Assembly: GCF_026104355.1 (NCBI RefSeq)
Contig: NZ_CP110535.1
Coordinates: 1,984,001 to 2,048,000, forward strand
From: Halomonas sp. BDJS001
GTDB taxonomy: Bacteria > Pseudomonadota > Gammaproteobacteria > Pseudomonadales > Halomonadaceae
Length of the DNA: 64,000 nt
Reading direction: 5' to 3'
Positions within the stretch are counted from its first letter, which is position 1, and every line of letters begins with the position of its first letter. Of this stretch, positions 23,541 through 32,953 are shown in pieces. Both the position numbers and the translations under genes were made by a program. The notes under the pieces were generated by a model. The model saw only the letters and a program-made list of their open reading frames with translations. It searched no databases and was not told the DNA's origin.

Positions 23541-24770
23541 TTAGGTAACGGCTCCACGCACATGAAACTGCGGATCCTGGTACTCACCGCTTTCCATTAC
23601 CTCGCGGAAGTGCTGGGCGGCCTGCCAAACATCTTCAAAACTGAGGTATAGCGGGGTAAAACCAAAACGCATTAAGCCGGGCTCCCGGTAGTCGCCGATT
23701 ACACCGCGGGCAATCAAGGCTTGAACGATAGCGTAGCCGTTTTGACTATCCACCAGTGATACCTGGCTGCCGCGCTCACTGGCTGATGGGGTTATATCGT
23801 CAATATGATGAGTGGTAAAAATATCGCTTAAACACTCTCGAAACAGGTCGCTCATGGCCAGACTTTTTGCTCTCAGCGCCTGCATGTCCACCTCGCTCCA
23901 TAGGTCGAGCGAGGCTTCCAGAGCGGCGTAGGCAAGTGCCGAATGGGTGCCAGTGCGAAAGCGGGAAATATCCCCCGCTGGGGTGTAGTCCGCTTCAAAA
24001 GCGAAGGGCGATGCATGGCCGTGCCAGCCGGAAAGCGGCTGCCAACCTTTGTCTTGGTGATCGCTATGCACGTATAAAAAAGCTGGCGCGCCAGGGCCGC
24101 CGTTAAGGTACTTGTACGTACAGCCTACGGCGTAGCGAGCGCCGCAACCGTTTAGATCAATGGGCAGTGCGCCTGCGGAATGGGCCAAATCCCAGATGAC
24201 TTCCGCGCCGTGGTCGTGCACCAGTTTCGTGGTGGTGGCCATATCGCGTAATTTGCCAGTACGGTAGTTAACCTGGCTCAGTACCACCACGGCTACACCG
24301 TCGAGGTGTTCGGCCAAGTTGCCTCCTTCAGGCAGGAAGCGGTGCTCGGCGCCGCTCACCCGGCAATAGCCTTGGGCGATGTAACCATCGGTCGGGAAGT
24401 TGCCGCCTTCGCTAAGAACCGCCTGGCAACCACTCTTGCCTTGGCCGAGAATGTACCCCAGCAGCTTGAAGATATTTAGCGTGATATTATCGGTAACACT
24501 CACCTCACCGCGTTGCGCACCTATCACTGGGGCTAGTAGATTGCCCAGGCGCTCTGGAGCATCGAACCAACCCTGGTTCCAGCCTTTGATCAGTTGGTCG
24601 CGCCATTGATCCAGGGTCTCATCGACCGCCTGTTTGGCTGCCTTCGGTTGAGCGCCTAGTGAGTTCCCATCAAGATAAAGCACGCCTTCGGGCAGGGCGA
24701 AATGGCTTTTAAAGTCTGCCAATGGGTCTTGGCGGTCACGCTCACGAACACTATCCAGGCTTACAGGCAT
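23541..24770 (-). CDS. kynU: Kynureninase
   Basis: 409 residues; PLP enzyme converting kynurenine to anthranilate and alanine. LYLDGNSLGAQPK, GWNQGWFDAPERLG, VTDNITLNIFKLL, WDLAHSAGALPIDLN (PLP-binding Asp) and the Schiff-base lysine segment GCTYKYLNGGPGAPAFLYV are all present. ATG preceded by GGAGCAGCC. Between kynA (83 bases upstream) and the formamidase-like gene in a single leftward operon. Confidence 0.95.
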   Translation of the reverse strand: MPVSLDSVRERDRQDPLADFKSHFALPEGVLYLDGNSLGAQPKAAKQAVDETLDQWRDQLIKGWNQGWFDAPERLGNLLAPVIGAQRGEVSVTDNITLNIFKLLGYILGQGKSGCQAVLSEGGNFPTDGYIAQGYCRVSGAEHRFLPEGGNLAEHLDGVAVVVLSQVNYRTGKLRDMATTTKLVHDHGAEVIWDLAHSAGALPIDLNGCGARYAVGCTYKYLNGGPGAPAFLYVHSDHQDKGWQPLSGWHGHASPFAFEADYTPAGDISRFRTGTHSALAYAALEASLDLWSEVDMQALRAKSLAMSDLFRECLSDIFTTHHIDDITPSASERGSQVSLVDSQNGYAIVQALIARGVIGDYREPGLMRFGFTPLYLSFEDVWQAAQHFREVMESGEYQDPQFHVRGAVT

Positions 24771-24853
24771 ATGGCTGCTCCGAAAAATTGTATGTCGCTG
24801 TTTTGAATATCAAGGCGGTAGTTAAACTGGTTGCGCAGCAGTGCGCCAAGTGT

Positions 24854-25690
24854 TTATATCGTCGTCCGAACACTCCACAGTTCCGGGAAGAACTGAAGAT
24901 CCAGCGCTTTGACCAGATAATTCACCCCAGCCGTTCCGCCTGTGCCGCGTCTATAACCAATGATACGTTCGACTGTTTTCATGTGGCTGAATCGCCAGCG
25001 CTGAAAGTTGAATTCGACATCCACCAGTTTTTCAGCAAGCTCGTATAGATCCCAATGTTGTTCGCTGTTGCGGTAGATTTCCGTCCAGACCGCTTCCACC
25101 TCGCTACAGGCGGTGTAGGGAATACTCCAATCGCGTTGGGTTTTGCTTTCCGGGATGCTGAAGCCGCGATTGGCAAGCAACTGCAGCACGATATCGTAAA
25201 GACTGGGGGAATGGAGGGCTTCCTGAAGTTTTTGGTAGTGTTTGGGCTTTGATCGGTGAGCTTCGATTAGCTTGGCGTTCTTGTTACCCAACAGGAATTC
25301 CATTTCCCGATATTGATAGGACTGAAACCCAGAGCTTTGGCCAAGGCTGTCTCGGAAGCTGGCATAGTCGGCGGGGGTCATGGTGACCAACACTTCCCAG
25401 GCCTTGATAAGCTGTTCCTGAATTCTGGAAACCCGCGATAGCATCTTGAAAGCAGGGCGCAGGTTATCTTCTTGAATATGCGCTGCGGCACCATGAGCTT
25501 CGTGAAGGCAAAGTTTGATCCATAGCTCCGATACTTGATGGATAACGATAAAGAGTAATTCATCGTGTTCATCAGAAGCCGGATTTTGGCAAGCAAGCAA
25601 GGGTTCCAGATCCAGGTACTGGCCGTAGCTAATATCCTGATCCCAATGAATGGCTTCATTATCGACGCTGTTTTCTTCAGGAGTCGTCAT
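24854..25690 (-). CDS. kynA: Tryptophan 2,3-dioxygenase
   Basis: 278 residues from ATG 25690; the upstream extension lacks family similarity. Heme enzyme opening the indole ring of tryptophan to N-formylkynurenine. ISYGQYLDLEPLL, FIVIHQVSELWIKL, SGFQSYQYREMEFLLGN, and the proximal-heme-ligand region FSHMKTVERIIG followed by GTGGTAGVNYL are classic. First gene of the kyn operon. No regulator (for example an Lrp-type kynR) lies next to it in this window. Confidence 0.95.
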   Translation of the reverse strand: MTTPEENSVDNEAIHWDQDISYGQYLDLEPLLACQNPASDEHDELLFIVIHQVSELWIKLCLHEAHGAAAHIQEDNLRPAFKMLSRVSRIQEQLIKAWEVLVTMTPADYASFRDSLGQSSGFQSYQYREMEFLLGNKNAKLIEAHRSKPKHYQKLQEALHSPSLYDIVLQLLANRGFSIPESKTQRDWSIPYTACSEVEAVWTEIYRNSEQHWDLYELAEKLVDVEFNFQRWRFSHMKTVERIIGYRRGTGGTAGVNYLVKALDLQFFPELWSVRTTI

Positions 25691-25691
25691 T

Positions 25692-25880
25692 TTATTCTGC
25701 CTTCGTGGCTGTGCGATGGGTGGTTGTTGTCGTTGGTTTGAAAGCCTGTTCTTTAGGCTCACTTAAGTTCCAGAGCATACCGGCAGCGAGCTTCAGGCCC
25801 TGTTCGATAATCGTTTCGAGCAGGTACTCGTCGGGGGCGTGCTGATTGCAAGAGGGAGAGGCGAGCCACAGCGTGGGAAC
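25692..25880 (-). pseudogene. Possible M20-peptidase C-terminal stub
   Basis: The minus-strand frame directly upstream of kynA reads NQYVPTLWLASPSCNQHAPD then EYLLETIIEQGLKLAAGMLW and ends two bases before the kynA start. The CxQHAPDEY and LAGMLW pieces recall the end of M20-type peptidases. Upstream of about 25880 the open frame is AT-rich and not protein-like. The parent gene is otherwise gone. Confidence 0.4.
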
Positions 25881-26271
25881 ATATTGATTGGGGGCATTTT
25901 TATCGATACAACGGTAAGTTAGGTTGCTATCTAATTTGATATGAAAAGCTGTCGACCTGAAGCCTGTTAAGTTAAAGACTAACTGGTTAAAGCTGTTATC
26001 TAACTCAGATATAGTTTTATCAGAAGAACAAAGCTTCCCGCACAGCGCATTAATTAAGCTTGTCAATGGGTTCACCCTATCTTCGCTCTACCATGATTAG
26101 TTCATTTTTTGCTATGTATACACCGTATAGAGCGATTCCATACTCGATAATTATTCCTAATTGACGCATAAGCTGGTTTTTTTTAAGCTTTACCTAATAG
26201 ACTGTTTCGCCTGTAAAAACTGTTCTGGTTCCAGTTTGCTACGTCAATCCCAGTATGTCCAAGGAGTGGAA

Positions 26272-26969
26272 GTGAAAACACTTTTCTTTGTAAAGCTAAC
26301 GTCGTTAGTGGTTGGTATTGCCTTGCTCGTCGTTTCTGTATTTCTATTGCTGAATACAAAAGATTTTCTCTCAGAGGCAGTGGTCACTCAAGGTACGGTA
26401 CTTGAGCTGGTTGAATCTCGGTCAAGCGACTCGATTACTTATCGCCCTGTGGTTCAATTCACAAATGAAAGCGGTCAGCTAGTGAATTTTACATCATCGA
26501 CAAGCAGCAATCCGCCAAGCTACTCCCCAGGTCAGCAGGTGGAGGTTTTATACCAGCCCGGCGAGCGAAATAGTCCACGAATCAATAGTTTTTTTCACTA
26601 TGGGGAGCAGAGGCGATTCTTGCCGGTATAGGCATTGTGTTCTTGCTGGCAGGCGTCATTCTTATGTTCGTGCCTGAGTTCAGGCGTCGCAAAGGCGAAT
26701 CTTTAAAGCAAAATGGTGTGCCTATCGATACCCACTATCAGGGGGTAGAGTTAAATACACGCTTCTCAGTGAACGGCAGGCACCCATTCCAGGTGATCAC
26801 CCAATGGCAGAACCCTGCCACCTCGGAAGTGCATGTGTTTAAAAGCCATAATATCTGGTTTGATCCATCGAATTACATTCATACTGATACGATCACCGTG
26901 TTTTATGAGAAAGGGGATCTTCAACAATACTATGTCGACATTTCCTTTCTCCCTAAGCTTGCAACGTGA
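26272..26969 (+). pseudogene. DUF3592 membrane protein, one-base frameshift
   Basis: GTG 26272 (AAGGAG upstream) begins KTLFFVKLTSLVVGIALLVV, a membrane helix, then an extracytoplasmic beta domain (GTVLELVESRSSDSITYRPV ... GQQVEVLYQPGERNSPRINS). Adding one T to the T7 run at 26589-26595 gives NSFFSLWGAEAILAGIGIVF and leads into the second helix and the rest of the protein, exactly the DUF3592 layout. Without it the frame stops at 26631. The second half (EFRRRKGES...VNGRHPFQVITQWQN) repeats a similar beta domain. Likely intact in the organism if the run is undercalled. Confidence 0.75.
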
Positions 26970-27085
26970 TGTATGAACGTACGATATTGAGTTTGTTGGC
27001 TACTTTTTTCACGGGCTAGGCGCTCATTGTCTAGCTTTTCATAGACCGGCTTTTTACTGACAAATAGCTACTAAAAGGAAGCACC

Positions 27086-27682
27086 ATGCTGCTTACGCTT
27101 ATCATCATCGTGGCGATCATCGCCGTTATTGCCTTTTATGTAATCGGTGTCTACAACCGACTTGTGTCGTTGAAAAATCGCTTTGAGAACGCCTTTGCCC
27201 AAATCGAAGTGCAACTTAAACGGCGGCATGACCTGATTCCTAATCTCGTTGAAACTGCCAAGGGGTATCTGAGCCATGAGCGGGAGACCCTGCAGTCGGT
27301 CATCGAGGCGCGTAATACCGCGGCCGCTGGGCTAAAAGCGGCCGCGGCAAACCCGGGCAGTGCCAAAGCGATGGCAGACCTGGGTGGCGCTGAGGGCGCG
27401 CTGACCCAGGCGATGGGGCGGCTTAACGTGGTGATGGAAGCCTACCCGGATTTAAAAGCCTCAGAAAATATGCAGCAGTTGTCAGAAGAGCTAACCAGTA
27501 CTGAAAATAAGGTGGCCTTTGCGCGGCAGTCATTTAATGATGCGGTGATGCACTACAACACTTATCGGCAGAGCTTCCCGCCAGTCGCAGTGGCTGGCAT
27601 GTTCGGCCATGGGCAAGATGCCTCGTTGTTAGAGTTTGAAGACAGCGCCCAGATTCAAGAGGCGCCTAAGGTGTCGTTCTAA
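27086..27682 (+). CDS. LemA family protein
   Basis: 198 residues: N-terminal membrane helix (LLTLIIIVAIIAVIAFYVIG), then the four-helix LemA domain with VYNRLVSLKNRFENAFAQIE, VQLKRRHDLIPNLVE, ENMQQLSEELTSTENKVAFAR and the VMHYNTYRQSFPP end. LemA proteins are membrane-anchored with a cytosolic or periplasmic helical bundle; role unclear. It is 18 bases upstream of an M48 protease, a pairing seen in other genomes. SD AAAGGAAG precedes the ATG. Confidence 0.92.
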   Translation: MLLTLIIIVAIIAVIAFYVIGVYNRLVSLKNRFENAFAQIEVQLKRRHDLIPNLVETAKGYLSHERETLQSVIEARNTAAAGLKAAAANPGSAKAMADLGGAEGALTQAMGRLNVVMEAYPDLKASENMQQLSEELTSTENKVAFARQSFNDAVMHYNTYRQSFPPVAVAGMFGHGQDASLLEFEDSAQIQEAPKVSF

Positions 27683-27700
27683 GCTCAGGGAAAACGCGAC

Positions 27701-29656
27701 ATGGATTTTTTTACCGCGCAGGATAATGCTCGTCGTAAAACAGGGCGTCTGGTTATTTTGATGGTACTGGCAGTACTCGCCCTGATTACAGTTACCACGC
27801 TGGCAATTGCCATCGCCCTTCATCTGATGGGGAGCCAATCCGCGACCCAAACCAACCTTTCTACTCAGGGGATGTGGTCGGCTCTCTCGATTGAACTTGT
27901 CATTGGCGTTGCTATTGCCGTGCTGGCCGTCGTGGTGCTGGGTGGGTTATTCAAGCGCAGTCAGCTAAAGCGTGGTGGCCGGGTAGTGGCCGAAGCCCTG
28001 GGTGGACGCGAGATCAATCTTAATACCCGCGATGCTGACGAGCGGCGCATTCTCAATGTGGTTGAAGAGATGGCGATAGCCTCTGGAACGCCAGTGCCCT
28101 CCGTTTATGTGCTGGAGGAGGAGAGCATCAATGCCTTCGCCGCCGGTTATCAAACTAATGATGCCGTGATCGGGATTACTCGCGGCACGATCCGTAACCT
28201 GACGCGGGATGAGCTGCAGGGCGTTGTAGCTCATGAGTTTAGCCATATTCTGCATGGTGACATGCGGTTGAATATGCGCCTGATCAGCATCCTCCATGGC
28301 ATTCTCATCATTGGCTTATTGGGCGGGACAGTGCTGCGCAGTATGCGCTTTCGGCGGGTGGGTGGTGGAAAGCGCGACAACTCAGGCGCTGTCGTTTTGG
28401 CGCTGGGGGCGGTGTTAATGCTGATCGGCTACGCGGGTACCTTTTTTGGCAATTTGATCAAATCAGCGGTCAGTCGGCAGCGTGAATACCTGGCGGATGC
28501 CTCTGCGGTGCAATTTACCCGCAACCCTCAGGGGATTGGTAACGCGCTGGTTAAAATCGGCTCGCATACCCAGGGCTCTTACCTGCAAGCGACACAGGCC
28601 GCGGAATTCAGTCATCTTTTCTTCGGTCAAGGCGTGCGGCAGGGGTTTAGCCAAATGATGGCCACCCACCCGCCACTTAAAGATCGCATCAAGCGCGTCA
28701 TGCCGGACTGGAATGGCCGCTTCGAAGCCACTTTGCCCACCCCGCAAGCCGAGAGTGACGCACCAGAACCAGAATACAACGATGAGCGGTCTGGTGCGGA
28801 TCCGACGCTTGGGCGAGGAGCCGGATTGGGAGCAACAGCGGCTGTGTTAACCGGAGCCTCTGCACAAGCGGCCATTAACACCATGGGTCAGCCTGGTCAG
28901 CGCCACCTTGCCCAAGCTAGAGCAACGCTAGAGGCGCTGCCTGAGCGGATTAAAACCGCCGCCCATGAGCCTTATGCCGCTCGTGCTTTGGTCTATTCGC
29001 TGCTGCTCAGCCAGGATAAGACAATGCGTCATCATCAGCTCAAGGCATTGCATCAAGTTGCACTGCCAGATGTTTACCGAGCGCTGATGGAGTATGGCCC
29101 GGAAATGTTGAGGCTGGATGTACAGTTACGCTTGCCACTGATTGAACTGGCGCTGCCAGCGTTACGTTCGCTTTCAATGGAGCAGGCCCAACACTTTCGC
29201 CTCTGTATGGAGCGGCTAATCGAGGCGGATGGCCAGGTGACTCTGTTTGAGTGGACGCTATATCAGCTGTTGTTGAGTAACTTAGGTCAGCAAGGCAGTG
29301 GGCCCGCGAACCTCAAGTTAAACGATCTGCAGCGGGAGTGTCAGTTGCTACTGACGGTGCTGGCCACCGCAGGTCAAGACGACCCGGTTGAGATAAGCGC
29401 CGCGCTTAACGCCGCCGAAAGGGAACTGCCGTTCTCATTAACGGCCACTGACGATATAAGTGATATGCGTGCGCTAAGCCTGGCAGTGGAGCGTTTGCGG
29501 CGCTTAAAGCCATTGCACAAGCCTGCCCTGTTGCAAGCGATGGCGCGCTGTATTGAGCACAGCGGACGCATTCTGCCTGCCGAAGCCGAGCTGTTCCGTG
29601 CTATGGCCGATATTCTCGATTGCCCCATGCCGCCACTGTTATCAGATGATGCATAG
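27701..29656 (+). CDS. M48 (HtpX-like) membrane metalloprotease with long C-terminal extension
   Basis: 651 residues. Two N-terminal membrane helices, then SGTPVPSVYVLEEESINAFAAGY, HEFSHILHGD (zinc His178 and His182), two more helices, and the REYLADASAVQFTRNP third-ligand segment: an HtpX-type inner-membrane protease. HtpX is about 290 residues; here a further 300-residue mostly helical soluble part of unknown function follows (from about 350). Next to lemA it forms the LemA-M48 pair thought to act in membrane protein quality control. SD AGGG before the ATG. Confidence 0.9.
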   Translation: MDFFTAQDNARRKTGRLVILMVLAVLALITVTTLAIAIALHLMGSQSATQTNLSTQGMWSALSIELVIGVAIAVLAVVVLGGLFKRSQLKRGGRVVAEALGGREINLNTRDADERRILNVVEEMAIASGTPVPSVYVLEEESINAFAAGYQTNDAVIGITRGTIRNLTRDELQGVVAHEFSHILHGDMRLNMRLISILHGILIIGLLGGTVLRSMRFRRVGGGKRDNSGAVVLALGAVLMLIGYAGTFFGNLIKSAVSRQREYLADASAVQFTRNPQGIGNALVKIGSHTQGSYLQATQAAEFSHLFFGQGVRQGFSQMMATHPPLKDRIKRVMPDWNGRFEATLPTPQAESDAPEPEYNDERSGADPTLGRGAGLGATAAVLTGASAQAAINTMGQPGQRHLAQARATLEALPERIKTAAHEPYAARALVYSLLLSQDKTMRHHQLKALHQVALPDVYRALMEYGPEMLRLDVQLRLPLIELALPALRSLSMEQAQHFRLCMERLIEADGQVTLFEWTLYQLLLSNLGQQGSGPANLKLNDLQRECQLLLTVLATAGQDDPVEISAALNAAERELPFSLTATDDISDMRALSLAVERLRRLKPLHKPALLQAMARCIEHSGRILPAEAELFRAMADILDCPMPPLLSDDA

Positions 29657-29688
29657 CCAACAATTCGCGCTACTGGGGAACCTCAACC

Positions 29689-30228
29689 ATGGATGAAACG
29701 GAATCTTTAAATCGAGCCATCCATGAGGAGGTCGCACTATTTCCCTATGATCCGACTTGGCCAACGCTCTTTGAGAAGGAGCGAGCCAGGCTGCTGGACT
29801 TATTTCCAGATGAATTTCTAGCCATTGAGCACATCGGAAGTACCGCTGTTCCTGATCTATCGGCCAAGCCAATCATCGATATTCTGGCTGGCGTAGACTC
29901 AATATCCCGGGCCGATGAGTTATTGGAGCCGTTGTGCCGTGCCAAATATGCTACATCAAAGGAGTACAACGCTTCTTTGGTCGGGCGGCGTTGGTTAATG
30001 CGCTGGGCTGAGGGGCGTAGGACGCATCATCTGCATCTTATGGTGTATGGCAGCGAGGAGTGGCATCGTCGGCTGGCGTTTCGCAATAAGCTGCGTGCTG
30101 ATACTAAACTGGCGCAACAGTATGAGAAGCAGAAGCACCTATGGGCAACAGAGTTCCCTTCAGACCGAGAAGCTTACACGGCTGCCAAGGGGGATTTTAT
30201 TAACGAGGCGTTGAAAGATAGCCTTTAG
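29689..30228 (+). CDS. GrpB/UPF0157 family protein (nucleotidyltransferase-like)
   Basis: 179 residues. VALFPYDPTWPTLFEKERARL, IEHIGSTAVPDLSAKPIIDI and the HHLHLMVYGSEEWHRRLAFR segment are diagnostic of the GrpB family, which has a nucleotidyltransferase fold; GST-AVP-x-L-x-AKPIID is the active-site strand pair. No biochemical role is known with certainty. SD GGGGAA precedes the ATG. Confidence 0.9.
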   Translation: MDETESLNRAIHEEVALFPYDPTWPTLFEKERARLLDLFPDEFLAIEHIGSTAVPDLSAKPIIDILAGVDSISRADELLEPLCRAKYATSKEYNASLVGRRWLMRWAEGRRTHHLHLMVYGSEEWHRRLAFRNKLRADTKLAQQYEKQKHLWATEFPSDREAYTAAKGDFINEALKDSL

Positions 30229-30367
30229 TCAGTGCCGTTACGGGACAAATAGGATGCTAGCTAAGAGCCTTGTAAGGCCTAAAGATGAAGGCACAGCCGC
30301 GTTCTGGCTGGATCACAGTCATTAAAACCTGGCGTTTTTGACAGCTAAATAATTAAGGAAAATAACG

Positions 30368-31003
30368 TTGTTTGATTACTCGCTGCTTCACTGGATGTCG
30401 TTTTTCACCGCAGCTGTGCTTTTGAACCTATCACCGGGGCCAGATATCGCCTACATACTGGGGCAAACGTTACGCAGTGGACGGCGACATGGTGTCGCCG
30501 CGATGTTAGGGGTTTGGACAGGGGCGGCGCTGCATGTCGTGATGGCTGCCGTTGGTCTTTCAGCCGTTCTGGCGACATCCGCACTGGCGTTTTCGATTGT
30601 TAAATGGGTCGGGGCCGCCTACCTGATATGGCTCGGTATTAATATGTTGCTCTCCAGAGGGGGTCAATTTGTCTCTGCAGACAAGCCTGGCCATAAAAAA
30701 CGCTCCGCTGTTTATTGGCAGGGCGTTTTGGTATCAGCGCTAAACCCCAAGGTGGCTATCTTTTTTCTGGCTTTCCTGCCGCAATTTATCGTGGAAGGCG
30801 CTGGCCCAGCCGAGGCTCAGCTGTTATTGCATGGCAGCCTGATTATTGCGGTCGCCGCTGTCATAGAGCCCCCTCTGGTAATCGTGGGGGCGAAACTGGG
30901 GGCTTTTCTAAAGAGAAAACCGCGCGTTGGTGTATGGATGGATAGAGGCCTAGGGGCACTGTTTGTGGCTTTAGGCGCACGGCTGGCGGCTAGTGCTAGG
31001 TAG
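30368..31003 (+). CDS. LysE/RhtB-family amino-acid exporter
   Basis: 211 residues from TTG 30368 with AAGGA upstream. LSPGPDIAYILGQTLRSGRRHG, GAAYLIWLGINMLLSRG and SALNPKVAIFFLAFLPQFI identify the RhtB family; six hydrophobic segments. Substrate unknown. It is convergent with the azoreductase gene, with an inverted repeat between them. Confidence 0.9.
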   Translation: MFDYSLLHWMSFFTAAVLLNLSPGPDIAYILGQTLRSGRRHGVAAMLGVWTGAALHVVMAAVGLSAVLATSALAFSIVKWVGAAYLIWLGINMLLSRGGQFVSADKPGHKKRSAVYWQGVLVSALNPKVAIFFLAFLPQFIVEGAGPAEAQLLLHGSLIIAVAAVIEPPLVIVGAKLGAFLKRKPRVGVWMDRGLGALFVALGARLAASAR

Positions 31004-31009
31004 ATACGC

Positions 31010-31047
31010 AAGGTACGGATTTCCTGAGTCAGCGATTTCCGTACCTT
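31010..31047. terminator. Bidirectional hairpin between convergent genes
   Basis: AAGGTACGG (31010-31018) and CCGTACCTT (31039-31047) form a perfect 9-bp stem around a 20-base loop between the lysE-type and azoreductase genes. There is no strong U-tract, so terminator function is inferred from position. Confidence 0.5.
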
Positions 31048-31071
31048 AAATGCGGATTGTTCACCTAGCGT

Positions 31072-31773
31072 CTAGGCTGGTTCGGGGGTGGGGGCGTCCC
31101 TGAACGCCACCTGCAATTCATCCACCAGCGCTTCTACTTTACCGACTGCCTCGGCAACGGACGCGGCCAGCAGTTCTCCGCCCACTTCCTGGCCTTCGAT
31201 CGCAATGTAATGAAGGCGGGTAATACCAATAAATCCTAGTGCTGTGGCCAGGTGCGGTTCCAGATGGTTCATATGAGCCATTTCTTCACCAGGCGACATA
31301 TTTACGCCGCCTCTGGCAGTGAGAATAACGGCATGCCTTGGCCGATCATTCAGTTTTGGAATGTAAGGGTCGGTCGGGTTGCTCTCATCGATCTCCACCG
31401 TTCGGCCCGCTCGCACCACTTGATCGACCCATGCCTTTAGGGCAGCTGGCATGCCGAAATTGTAGAGCGGCGTGCCGATCACCAGAATGTCCGCTGCCAT
31501 CAGCTCATCGACCAGTTGGTCGCTTTCTGCCAGAGCTTCCCTCATCCAGGGTTCAAGCCGCTCTTCGGGGGTGAAGGCAGACGCAATCCAGTCGTGATTA
31601 ATAATCGATGGCGGGTTTTGACCTATGTCGCGATAGGTGACCGTATCTTGTGGGCGGCTCGATTGCCACTGACTGATAAACCGATAGGACAGATGGCGAC
31701 TGTGTGAGCCGTGATTATCTGTTCCCGCAATACCGGGCCGGGCACTAGCGTCTATGTGCAGAATGTGTGTCAT
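31072..31773 (-). CDS. azoR: FMN-dependent NADH azoreductase-like quinone reductase
   Basis: 233 residues. HILHIDASARPG at the N-terminus, DILVIGTPLYNFGMPAALKAW and VILTARGGV match the flavodoxin-fold AzoR family, which reduces quinones and azo dyes using NAD(P)H and FMN. ATG preceded by GGAGGCTACC. Divergent from a LysR gene; a shared pair of GATGAGNNNAACTCA sites in the intergenic region suggests direct control by that regulator. Confidence 0.9.
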   Translation of the reverse strand: MTHILHIDASARPGIAGTDNHGSHSRHLSYRFISQWQSSRPQDTVTYRDIGQNPPSIINHDWIASAFTPEERLEPWMREALAESDQLVDELMAADILVIGTPLYNFGMPAALKAWVDQVVRAGRTVEIDESNPTDPYIPKLNDRPRHAVILTARGGVNMSPGEEMAHMNHLEPHLATALGFIGITRLHYIAIEGQEVGGELLAASVAEAVGKVEALVDELQVAFRDAPTPEPA

Positions 31774-31787
31774 GGTAGCCTCCTAAT

Positions 31788-31803
31788 CTGAGTTGAACTC
31801 ATC
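31788..31803 (-). promoter_or_regulatory. Probable LysR-type site, copy 1
   Basis: On the minus strand GATGAGTTCAACTCAG, an interrupted palindrome (TGAGTT/AACTCA), 15 bases upstream of the azoR start. It matches a second site at 31875-31890 (GATGAGNNNAACTCA). Confidence 0.6.
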
Positions 31804-31874
31804 TATGATTAACAACAGGCTTAGCTTAGGCCGAGCCTTTCAGCCTAAACAAACGATCTTTTCTTATAGATACA

Positions 31875-31890
31875 GATGAGCAGAACTCAT
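31875..31890 (+). promoter_or_regulatory. Probable LysR-type site, copy 2
   Basis: GATGAGCAGAACTCAT, an interrupted palindrome ending two bases before the lysR start codon; it shares GATGAGNNNAACTCA with the site next to azoR. Binding here would be autoregulatory. Confidence 0.6.
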
Positions 31891-31892
31891 TC

Positions 31893-32798
31893 ATGATCCA
31901 TCGCCGATTACCCTCTCTTTCCTCGCTTCGCGCTTTTGAAGCGGCTGCCCGGCATGAGAGCGCCAAGCAGGCCGCAAAGGAACTGTCGGTGACTGCCACG
32001 GCCATTAGCCACCAAGTACGCGGACTCGAAGAGGCGCTGGGCGTTTCGCTGTTTTTGCGTAAGCCGCGTCAACTGGAGCTAACACCTCAAGGTCGTGAGC
32101 TGCAGCAGGTGTTGGAAACTGCCTTTGATAGCATCAGCAGTGTCGTCGAGGGGCTGAGCGCAGTGCCTGTTCGCCAAACCGTCACGCTCTCTACCACGCC
32201 AGCTGTGGCGGTGCGCTGGTTGCTGCCCTGGGTGTGTATGCTGCGCGATTCCCATCCTGATATTGATCTGCGTATTCATGCCTCACATGAGCCGGTTCCG
32301 CTGGATGGGGTAACGGCAGACATCGCCATTCGTTATGGCGATGGCCGTTGGCCTGGGTTGGTCGCGGATAAACTCTTTGATAACACCTTTATCCCGACCT
32401 GTAGCCCGCGCCTTGGTTTGCGTGAGGTAGCCCAGCTACCTTTGCACCCATTGATTCACTTCCGCCCTCAGGGAGAAGTGTCAGCGCCACTGAATTGGGG
32501 CTTCTGGCAGAAACACGCAAAGGTGCCTGGGCTGGACGTTAGCGCCGGGCTGGTGTTTTCCGACGAGACCCACGCGATCTCTGCCGCTGTGGGTGAGCAG
32601 GGCGTAGCGCTGATGAGCCGCCAGTTGATTAAAGAGGAGCTGGAGGAGGGGCGCTTGGTGCAACCTTTCGGCCCGGAATTTGAAGGTAAGCCGTTCTTCC
32701 TGGTCTACCCCGAAAGCCGACGGCATGACCCGACGATACAGGCTATTCGTGATTGGGTGTTGGCGGTACCGGGAGGGCTGTGTACGTTGATGAATTGA
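31893..32798 (+). CDS. LysR-family transcriptional regulator (GcvA-like)
   Basis: 301 residues. N-terminal winged helix: LPSLSSLRAFEAAARHESAK and the recognition part TATAISHQVRGLEEALGVSL; then a periplasmic-binding-like effector domain (TTPAVAVRWLLPWV, VTADIAIRYGDGRWPGL). The GcvA-type subgroup matches best. It is divergent from azoR and probably controls it in response to quinones or azo compounds. No SD is obvious before the ATG, where an operator-like site lies instead. Confidence 0.9.
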   Translation: MIHRRLPSLSSLRAFEAAARHESAKQAAKELSVTATAISHQVRGLEEALGVSLFLRKPRQLELTPQGRELQQVLETAFDSISSVVEGLSAVPVRQTVTLSTTPAVAVRWLLPWVCMLRDSHPDIDLRIHASHEPVPLDGVTADIAIRYGDGRWPGLVADKLFDNTFIPTCSPRLGLREVAQLPLHPLIHFRPQGEVSAPLNWGFWQKHAKVPGLDVSAGLVFSDETHAISAAVGEQGVALMSRQLIKEELEEGRLVQPFGPEFEGKPFFLVYPESRRHDPTIQAIRDWVLAVPGGLCTLMN

Positions 32799-32953
32799 CA
32801 GTTGTAGATTTTTATACCGTTATCTTGTGGGGTTTGATAACAATCTACTCTCCTGCTGAGTTGGTTAACAGGGTGCCCTGTTGGTTACCCTTCGAAGCTT
32901 CGCGGTTGTTCACTATTTAAGCACCGTTACTCTGGCAGTCAAGGAACGAAACG

